Part shown: positions 5,788 through 11,343 of the stretch, piece after piece
Layout: every line of letters begins with the position of its first letter
How positions within the stretch are numbered: the stretch's first letter is position 1
Source: Ochromonadaceae sp. CCMP2298
Lineage: Eukaryota; Sar; Synurophyceae; Ochromonadales; Ochromonadaceae
Reading direction: 5' to 3'
NCBI GenBank assembly: GCA_026770595.1
Contig: MU634582.1
Span: 1-11,343, forward strand
DNA length: 11,343 nucleotides
The notes under the pieces: generated by a model
Told to the model about the DNA's origin: nothing
The model's input: the letters and a program-made list of their open reading frames with translations, nothing else
Databases searched by the model: none
Made by a program: the position numbers and the translations under genes

Positions 5788-8370
5788 TCACAAAAAAGAT
5801 GAGTGACCTATGGGTCCTTTATGTCTTTTCGACCAGTCGGGGTGCAGGTGCCAGTCGGGGTGCAGTTTCCTCAAAGGGTCGAAAGGCTCGGAGAGATAGC
5901 CGAAGCGGATGAAGTGGTACGAGAGCTGTCGCTGCCCCACCAGCCACTCCTTCATACCCCCATCTCCTTTGAGCCCATCTCCTTTGAGCGTCTCCACCCC
6001 CCCTTTCTGCAGTTCCAGCGCCATCTGCCCCAGTGCATCGGGGGTGAGACAGTCGCTCGCGAGGGGCAGGCCGCGGAACTTGGAGACATTTGGGATGAAC
6101 ACCAGCTGCGCCAGGAAGGCCGTGCCGTCCGCGCGGTGTAGGAAGGTGGTCACGCTTTCTGCGCTGATTTGGTGCTTCATGGCTTCAGTCAGGCGGGCGA
6201 ACTCGTCCAGGTCTGTGAGATCTCCTTGCAGAAAATCGATCTTCGAGCCCTCCACCGCTGCGCTGCTGTAGCTCGTCATTTTCTCCCATGCCTGATTGGC
6301 CACAGTGATGTTGCCCCTCTTGTCTAATAGGAGCATCGCCTCGCGCGGCGACTCCTTCATCATGCACAGCAGGTCGGGCAGTGGGATGTTCTGCAGGCCC
6401 TCGACCAGCACCGCCGTGTCTAGGTAGCCCTCGTAGTCATGCCGAGAGTTCACGATGGTCTCGGATATAACCGAATCGGATGCATTGAAGGTCTCCAGGT
6501 TGGGGCAGAAGCGGAACGCGTCGGGGGGCATGTCTCCCACGGTCACGGAGAGGCTGAGGTGGGTGAGGCCGTTTCCGCACGCGTGCAGGATTTTCTTCAC
6601 ATCTGCGCCGTTCAGGTACCTCAGGTTCGCATGAGGGTAAACCGGATCTAACACTAATTCGGGGTGTGCAGCCGCCGCAGCTTCAGCAGCAGCGGCGTCA
6701 GCTTTGGCTTTTGTCTCGGCGTCGGCTTCGGCAGCAGCGGCGGCAGCGATGGAGGCGGCGACCAGCTTGCCGTGCAGCACGCCCTTGCCGAAGGACAAGC
6801 TGCGCGAGGTTACGCTCCGTGCTGTGGGCGCAGTGTCCTTGGAGCTCTTTCGCTGGCCGGGCGGTGTGGCCTTTACCGGAAAATTAATGAGTGGCTGTTC
6901 TTTGGGACTCTGCGGGCGGGGCACCTCCTCGTCCTCCATCTTCACCACCCCCAGGCTCAGCTTCTTGAGTCTTCCCGAGAGGCGAGAGAGGTTGTTTATA
7001 ATGTCCGCGTTTAACACCACGTAGTGCAGGTGCAGAGAGGTTAGAGGCCGCGAGCCAAAGAAAACTACTCGCTTGACTGTAGCGCAGTCGACGAACACAT
7101 CTCGCCACTTAAAGCGTGGATCAGCAGAGCCCCATCTGTATGTCTCGTCCTCCTCCTCCTCCTCGCCCTCCTCGTCCCAGTGAACCCCCCCCCTGCGCAC
7201 GCCCTCGCTGTCCCTGTGGTCCCTGCTGCTCCTGCGCACATATCTGGGCAGCTGTCCGGGGTAGGGCTTCAGTTTGCGCATTTCTCTGTTGTACACGTCG
7301 CGCGAGGTGACAGACATATGGGCCATGGACCTCAGAGCGCCCGATAGCACGCTGTGCCAGGTGCGGCTCACCTGCTGCAGCAGCAAGAAGTCGCTAATGT
7401 GGATGAAAGACAGAGACTCCAGCAGGAGGTCGTGGTCGGTGCGGAACTTCGAGAAGGTCACAAAGTGTTGGCGACCGACCTTCGTCTTGGACTTCCTCTT
7501 CACCTGCGAGAGTCTCCGTATCACCGCCTGCTTGGAGGCAGACACCACCTTCCCCGCCGCTGAGTGGCTCTTGAGAACCTTCAGCAGCAGTCTCTCCTCC
7601 TTGGACACAAACACGCCCGACACATCGCCGACCAATGTGGCAGACTTGCCGTAGCGCGTGACCTTCGCTCGGGTCATACTCTTCGGCCTAAGCCGCAGCA
7701 GCTTCGGGCCCGCATGTCCCGCCTTCTCCACGTCCTCTTCCTCCTTAGAATCCATTGACACCTTACGAATCATCTTGACCACACCGGAGGATATAATAGA
7801 CCCCCTCCTAGGCTTGGCCACGTTTTCGGCTGGGGTCTTCTTGACAGCACGACCCCCACCCCCGTCCTTCCCGTCCTTCCCGTCCTTCCCACCCCCCTCC
7901 TTCACCTCGACCGTGTCCTTGACCTCCACAGTGAAGGGTTGCGAAGATAGCACGATACGGGAGCGCACGAACTCCACAATTGCGTTGCGGGTCAACATGA
8001 GCTCTATTTCGGACGCCAGGGGGCGGGGAAATATGGCCTTTTCGAATTCCTTGCGCACCTCCTCCGCCAGCGCGTCAGACACATCCGTGTCCACGCGATC
8101 AGCCACAGCCGAGGTCCTCAGGTACACGCGCGGCGCCTCAACCAAAGAAGAGGTGTTGAAGGCCACCAGCTCTAGTGTATCGTGCTCCAGGTGCTCGATG
8201 ATGTGCACGTGCAGGTTTATCTTCGTTTGCCAGTCGTAATTGCGGCCCCGGTACAGGGTTCTGCAAGCCACAGTGGGCGCCGAGACCTCGGGCGCGATCT
8301 TCTCCGCGGTTTCATCGTCTGAGTCGTGCATCTGTTCGGCCGTATCTTCATATATATCGTGAATCTCCAT
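5788..8370 (-). CDS. F-box, LRR-like and LOV-like PAS protein
   Basis: A single 860-residue exon; the ATG at 8370 has A at -3 and G at +4, a strong context. F-box proteins bind Skp1 and bring substrates to SCF ubiquitin ligases. Residues about 311-350 (DLLLESLSFIHISDFLLLQQ then VSRTWHSVL) fit a divergent F-box. Leu-rich segments resembling LRRs lie at about 441-475 and 590-630, separated by a Ser/Lys/Pro linker and a poly-Ala/Glu tract (537-568). A PAS domain at about 665-765 resembles LOV domains: ITVANQAWEKMTSYS, then EGSKIDFLQGDLTDLDEF, then FLHRADGTAFLAQLVFIPN. At the position of the photoactive Cys of GxNCRFLQ there is I711, and two flavin-contacting Asn positions are replaced, so normal LOV photochemistry is not expected. 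The first 150 residues are a domain I do not recognise. Arginine-directed Ser sites occur (RRGS, RKVS, RRLS, RRSS). Confidence 0.8.
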   Translation of the reverse strand: MEIHDIYEDTAEQMHDSDDETAEKIAPEVSAPTVACRTLYRGRNYDWQTKINLHVHIIEHLEHDTLELVAFNTSSLVEAPRVYLRTSAVADRVDTDVSDALAEEVRKEFEKAIFPRPLASEIELMLTRNAIVEFVRSRIVLSSQPFTVEVKDTVEVKEGGGKDGKDGKDGGGGRAVKKTPAENVAKPRRGSIISSGVVKMIRKVSMDSKEEEDVEKAGHAGPKLLRLRPKSMTRAKVTRYGKSATLVGDVSGVFVSKEERLLLKVLKSHSAAGKVVSASKQAVIRRLSQVKRKSKTKVGRQHFVTFSKFRTDHDLLLESLSFIHISDFLLLQQVSRTWHSVLSGALRSMAHMSVTSRDVYNREMRKLKPYPGQLPRYVRRSSRDHRDSEGVRRGGVHWDEEGEEEEEDETYRWGSADPRFKWRDVFVDCATVKRVVFFGSRPLTSLHLHYVVLNADIINNLSRLSGRLKKLSLGVVKMEDEEVPRPQSPKEQPLINFPVKATPPGQRKSSKDTAPTARSVTSRSLSFGKGVLHGKLVAASIAAAAAAEADAETKAKADAAAAEAAAAAHPELVLDPVYPHANLRYLNGADVKKILHACGNGLTHLSLSVTVGDMPPDAFRFCPNLETFNASDSVISETIVNSRHDYEGYLDTAVLVEGLQNIPLPDLLCMMKESPREAMLLLDKRGNITVANQAWEKMTSYSSAAVEGSKIDFLQGDLTDLDEFARLTEAMKHQISAESVTTFLHRADGTAFLAQLVFIPNVSKFRGLPLASDCLTPDALGQMALELQKGGVETLKGDGLKGDGGMKEWLVGQRQLSYHFIRFGYLSEPFDPLRKLHPDWHLHPDWSKRHKGPIGHSSFL
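5833..5988. repeat. Two small tandem duplications in the 3' coding end
   Basis: CCAGTCGGGGTGCAG occurs at 5833-5847 and 5851-5865 (period 18). CCCATCTCCTTTGAG occurs at 5959-5973 and 5974-5988 (period 15). Both keep frame and give duplicated HPDW and KGDG peptides in the C-terminal tail of the F-box/PAS protein, outside its recognisable domains. Confidence 0.8.
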
Positions 8371-8496
8371 CCTACACGTCTAGGTACTACAAGGTACTAC
8401 CGGATGTGAGGGTACAACTGTTTCTGGCAGCCGTGGGGGTAGTGCAGTCACCACGCCGCACGCGCTGCGGCCCTCTGATCACCAAATCCCTGCTTC
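8371..8496 (-). promoter_or_regulatory. Upstream region of the F-box/PAS gene
   Basis: Only 126 bp separate the ATG from the foldback element. The stretch has two GGTACTAC units at about 8382-8400 and a stem GCCGCA/TGCGGC at 8455-8460 and 8466-8471 around a five-base loop. No TATA box is obvious. Promoter function is inferred from position alone. Confidence 0.4.
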
Positions 8497-9153
8497 ACGA
8501 TGCAGACGATGGGCACAAGCACAGAGTAGCGAGAGTGGGCAATGTCTATGTCTCTACTTCTCTTAGGTCAACCAGCCGCCCGTAACGGTAAAGTTTAGAG
8601 GGTGACTTCCAATCAGGACGCCAAAGCGCTTATCATTCCTAATTTCTCAACGCCTACAAATAACTTACTTTTAATGCCGTATCTAAATGTGCAATATATA
8701 TATTACATCACTAAAAGTATGTTATAAATGTATATTAATCTATTTCAGAGGAACTATAGTGATATTACTAGACATAATTAACGAGAATAGGCGCTTTTGT
8801 TTTTTGCCTTTTTTGTACGTACTTTTTTTGCGCCTATTCTCGTTAATTATGCCTTAGTAATATCACTATAATTCCTCTAAAATAGATTAATATACATTTA
8901 TAACATACTTTTAGTGATGTAATATACATATTGCACATCTATATATGGCATTTAAAATAAGTTATATGCAGGTGTTGAGAATTTAGGAGCGATCGGCGCT
9001 TTAGCGTCATGATTGGAACTCACCCTTTACCGTTACGGGCGGCTGGTTGACCTGTTCAGGAAGAGCAATGTTCGAAGAAGAGAAGTAGAGACATAGACAC
9101 TGCCCACTCTCGCTACTCTCTCAGGTTGTGCTGGCGCCCATCGTCTGCATCGT
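8497..9153. mobile_element. Foldback (long inverted repeat) element, non-coding
   Basis: The left arm (8497-8794) and right arm (8830-9153) are imperfect reverse complements with a T-rich 35-base loop containing GTACGTAC. The outermost 18 bases pair exactly: ACGATGCAGACGATGGGC at 8497-8514 with its complement at 9136-9153. The innermost 21 bp (8774-8794 with 8830-8850) are also perfect. The inner ~95 bp differ at only about four positions. The outer part has more changes and an extra segment of roughly 25 bases in the right arm (about 9052-9078). There is no transposase ORF and no clear target-site duplication. It resembles a MITE or foldback transposon, or an inverted duplication. Confidence 0.85.
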
Positions 9154-9356
9154 AAATTTAGTAGCGATTGGCGATATAGCGTCCTGATTGGCGCTTCAGC
9201 GTCCGAACTGGAGTTGTTTGGGAATTTCAATCCTGGAGTCCAGGGCGTTTACACCATAACCAATACCACTGGTTCTTAACTACTCTCCTTCATTACAGTA
9301 TTCTTCAGTAACAGTATCCTACACAGTAACACAGTATTCTACACATTTATGGCACT
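9154..9356. repeat. Spacer with tandem 20-bp motif and ACAGTA repeats
   Basis: No gene is seen. GATTGGCGATATAGCGTCCT (9166-9185) is followed directly by GATTGGCGCTTCAGCGTCCG (9186-9205). Related copies lie inside both arms of the neighbouring foldback, so this segment shares ancestry with it. From 9295 to 9388, six ACAGTA units occur at irregular spacing, running into the end of the minus-strand gene. They probably fall around its 3' UTR and stop codon. Confidence 0.65.
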
Positions 9357-10858
9357 CTATACAGTATTACCGGTAAGTACACAGTACATTGCGGCTGCAC
9401 CAACTGCCGCCCCCAATGCCACCCCCACTGCTGCCCCCAATACCGCACCCATAACAACAGTGGGTGCCGCAGTGGGTGCGGCAGTGGGCACCGCAGTGGG
9501 TGCACCAGAGGGAGCAGCAGTGGGAGCAGCAGTGGGAGCAGCAATGGGGGCGGTAGTGGGGGCAGCAGCGGGGGCGACAGTGGGGGCAGCAGTGGGAGCG
9601 ACGGTAGGTGCAGCAGTGGGGGCATTAGTGGGCGTATTAGTGGAGTCACCTCCCCCTAATACCCGCAACCGCGATATCTTGGTGGCTTCCACAAGGCGCC
9701 CCAGCAGCTCCTCCGCCTCCCTCAGCCTCCCCCCCAGCACCTCCTCGTCCAGCTGGCGGATCAGCAGCACCGCCTGAACGCGCTTGTCGCCCTTCTCCGT
9801 CGTGTGCGATGTGAGCATCTTGCTAGAAGAGTTGGTGAGATCGCACTTCTTCTGAAATCGCATCGCGGCGGCGGGGGGCAAATTCAGGTTCAGGGCAGGC
9901 ACTATGTAGTCCCTGTAAGAACCTGGGAAGTCCTCCATTAGCTCGTCCAGCAGCAGGTTGACGCAGCTACCCGGCTGGCCCTGTGTGAGGGCAGCGATAT
10001 TGGCGCATGAGGCGGCTGCAGCCATCATGTTGCCGATAGTCCTGGAGCTGCGTACGGCCTCCATTAGCAGCCCCTGGTGTAGCGGCAGGTGGTTCAGCAT
10101 ATCTCGATAGGACATGCTTTGGTTGACGCGGGTCTTTGTGTCGTTACACCAGTTGGCGTAGACGCGGTATGTCGGGTGTAGATTCAGCATTGGATCATCC
10201 TTGTGCTTCAAGGCCGCAATGGTGCTCCATCCCTCCATCCCCTTGCGGTGGTATTCGTAGGCGCTGTGTATGAGTGTGAAGGGGTTGCGCACCATGTTCT
10301 ATAAGGGGTGTGGGGAGGGTATAAATGTAGGATATGAGGGTGTGAGGGTATGAGGGTGTGAAGGTTAGTGATAGAGTGAATGTTTGTGTACCAGAAGTGT
10401 GAGTATGGGTGTGTGGATGCGAGGTGAGGGAGAAAGCAAGGAGATGAGTGTGTGCGCAGGGTGCTTGCGATGGTACTGTAAGTTCACAACATGCTGCGCA
10501 CCAATTGGTTCGCCAGGGGGGAGAATGCACCCGCTTCGCGCTGTGAGCCGATAGTGACTTTGATTCTGTAATCGGTATGCATCATCTTCTGTAGACACCA
10601 GATCAGAAAGGTGCCCGTTTTGTGGTTCGACGAGACAGAGCGCTGTCCCTTCATGGGCGTTGGTTGCATCAAAAAGGGGTTGTGCATATCGAGGTAGATC
10701 TGGCTGCAGTCTCGCTGCTCTGCTTCAGGCGCAGATGCATTTGTCTCTGTGCCTCGAACGCCAACTACTAGAGCCAGGAGTAGGAGTGCGAGGAGCAGTG
10801 GCGCTGCGTGGGACCCAAAGCGCCAGTTGCCGGCAATCCTAGAACCCTTCCGCGCCAT
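9357..10858 (-). CDS. Sulfotransferase-like membrane protein with APT stalk (two exons)
   Basis: Proposed exons are 10858-10502 and 10298-9357, giving about 432 residues. Sulfotransferases move sulfate from PAPS to glycans or other acceptors. The ATG at 10858 precedes a basic N terminus and a hydrophobic segment (residues 19-35), a signal peptide or type II anchor; upstream frame lacks another ATG. SNHKTGTFLIWCL (77-89) matches the PAPS 5'-phosphosulfate loop (xPKTGTT type). At the exon 2 start, NMVRNPFTLIHSAYEYH carries the 3'-phosphate motif with Arg and Ser eight apart. Four sequons (N40, about N171, N178, N275) fit a luminal protein. A Thr/Ala/Pro stalk (about 339-400) and a Gly/Ala/Val-rich hydrophobic segment (about 401-424) end the protein, unusual for the family. 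The acceptor TTATAG is clear. The donor GTGCGC is chosen because phase 0 keeps the frame open, so a few residues at the junction are uncertain. Substrate is unknown. Confidence 0.65.
9394..9644. repeat. 12-bp coding minisatellite that reverses orientation
   Basis: About fifteen 12-bp units (GCAGTGGGNGCN on the plus strand) run from 9461 to about 9644. On the minus strand they encode four-residue Ala-Pro-Thr-type units. From 9394 to 9451 the same unit continues in reverse (plus-strand ACTGCCGCCCCC type), encoding Gly-Ala-Ala-Val units. The switch point is a perfect stem GCACCCA (9445-9451) and TGGGTGC (9461-9467) with a nine-base loop. Confidence 0.85.
10299..10501 (-). other. Probable intron in the sulfotransferase-like gene
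   Basis: On the minus strand the segment is rich in C, T and A with repeated CCCTCAYA units, and carries stops in the flanking frames. It ends in CCCCTTATAG directly before AAC ATG GTG, the start of the VRNPF motif block. The 5' border is set at GTGCGC because it is the phase-0 GT closest to the end of the open frame. Other GT sites farther into exon 1 (for example GTCACT or GTGCAT) are possible. Confidence 0.6.
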
Positions 10859-10870
10859 GGGTGCGTTGAG

Positions 10871-10940
10871 CTGCGAAAGTAGAGACTGTTCCGGAGAAGG
10901 CAGAGACTGTGCAACAGTGCTTGGGCAAGGCAACACTCAC
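10871..10940 (-). other. Candidate 70-bp leader intron
   Basis: The minus strand shows GAG/GTGAGT at 10940 and a pyrimidine-rich CTACTTTCGCAG ending at 10871, a near-ideal donor and a good acceptor. They lie 13 bases upstream of the proposed ATG at 10858. Splicing would remove the segment from the 5' leader. No transcript evidence is available, and the transcription start is unknown. Confidence 0.5.
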
Positions 10941-10976
10941 CTCCTCTCCATTTCAGTTCTTCGTTCTTAGTATTTT

Positions 10977-11159
10977 CGTAACGAGAAAAAAGTGGGTTTT
11001 GGAAGGGTTTCGTTGCCCCAAGGAGCGTTTTGGCGTTGCCCGAGGGAGAGTTTGGCGTCGAGGGCGCAGCCCGAGAGGCAACAAACGCCTCCCAAGGGAA
11101 ACGCAAAACGCTTCCGAGGGGAACAAAACCCCTGCCAAAACCCACTTTTCGAGGGTACG
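10977..11159. repeat. Imperfect inverted repeat (foldback) upstream of sulfotransferase-like gene
   Basis: The two halves are reverse complements along about 80 bases each, meeting near 11065. The best block is a perfect 15 bp, AAAAGTGGGTTTTGG at 10988-11002 with its complement at 11135-11149. Outer edges pair CGTA with TACG. It is GC-balanced with many GGGTTTT/AAAACCC runs. There is no coding content. It lies in or next to the promoter of the minus-strand gene. Confidence 0.75.
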
Positions 11160-11170
11160 AATGATGCTTA

Positions 11171-11343
11171 TCGGCACGGTTGAAGTCAAAAACCCTGCCA
11201 GGAAAAAAAGTTTTGGCAGGGAACCGTGCTGGAAACGGGAAATCCCTTTCCCGACCGGACAGGAAAGGGTAAAACCCTGTCCCTCTGCCACAAAGCGTTC
11301 AGGAAAGGAGAAAAACCCTGTCCATAAAGTCCAACCGTGCCGA
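11171..11343. repeat. Second foldback repeat reaching the window edge
   Basis: TCGGCACGGTT (11171-11181) pairs perfectly with AACCGTGCCGA (11333-11343) at the right edge. Inside is a nested hairpin in which GCACGGTT and CCCTGCC pair with GGCAGGG and AACCGTGC by about 11229. Two direct copies of a CAGGAAAGG...AAAACCCTGTCC block also occur (about 11260-11282 and 11310-11323). The element may continue beyond the window. It shares AAAACCCTGCC-like words with the neighbouring foldback. Confidence 0.75.

Noticed and set aside
6223-6249. Direct orthologue of ZEITLUPE/FKF1
   Set aside because: Domain order is reversed, no Kelch repeats are visible and the photoactive Cys is absent.
8497-9153. Autonomous DNA transposon
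   Set aside because: No transposase-like ORF exists between or within the arms and no target-site duplication could be recognised.
9394-9644. CRISPR array
   Set aside because: Units are 12 bp, contiguous, coding, and without spacers.
9349-9777. Plus-strand ORF of 142 residues rich in Ala, Pro, Gly and Val
   Set aside because: It is the mirror of the coding minisatellite on the minus strand. No motif outside the repeat supports it.
10934-10936. GTG start for the sulfotransferase-like gene
   Set aside because: It lies inside the candidate leader intron, and the ATG at 10858 precedes the basic-plus-hydrophobic N terminus directly.

Overview
The window is eukaryotic nuclear DNA. It has long GC-rich coding blocks, AT-rich or low-complexity spacers, an unmistakable calnexin gene interrupted by one GT-AG intron, and F-box, WW, IQ and sulfotransferase signatures. 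Spliceosomal introns, a dilysine ER-retrieval tail, a LOV-like PAS domain and Ala-Pro-Thr repeat stalks fit a protist or alga. Stramenopiles and haptophytes often carry such stalks, but the sequence alone does not fix the lineage. Nothing prokaryotic is visible.

Layout, left to right. (1) A 5'-truncated, intron-free plus-strand gene (3-3098) encodes a large basic protein with a polyproline start, an IQ motif, four arginine-directed Ser/Thr sites and C-terminal WW repeats. (2) A 677-bp spacer (3099-3775) holds a polypyrimidine tract, a G-run polypurine tract and duplicated short motifs upstream of the next gene. (3) A calnexin gene (exons 3776-4675 and 4859-5539) has a complete lectin site, 4+4 P-domain repeats, a membrane span and a KKSK end. 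(4) A short AT-rich spacer separates two converging genes. (5) A minus-strand gene (8370 to 5788) encodes an F-box, LRR-like and LOV-like PAS protein. Its PAS domain lacks the photoactive cysteine. (6) A 986-bp gene-free stretch (8371-9356) is dominated by a roughly 650-bp foldback element. (7) A minus-strand, intron-containing sulfotransferase-like membrane protein (10858 to 9357) has a mucin-like stalk and C-terminal hydrophobic anchor encoded by one minisatellite that flips orientation. (8) The right edge (10977-11343) holds two further foldback repeats.

The genes do not form an evident operon or pathway. Calnexin and the sulfotransferase-like protein both belong to the secretory route, one in the ER membrane and the other predicted in the Golgi or at the cell surface. 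The F-box protein and the WW/IQ protein look like cytosolic or nuclear regulators. The least ordinary items are the F-box/LRR/LOV-like architecture with a lost cysteine, the strand-switching minisatellite that makes two different protein segments, and the cluster of foldback repeats around the two minus-strand genes.
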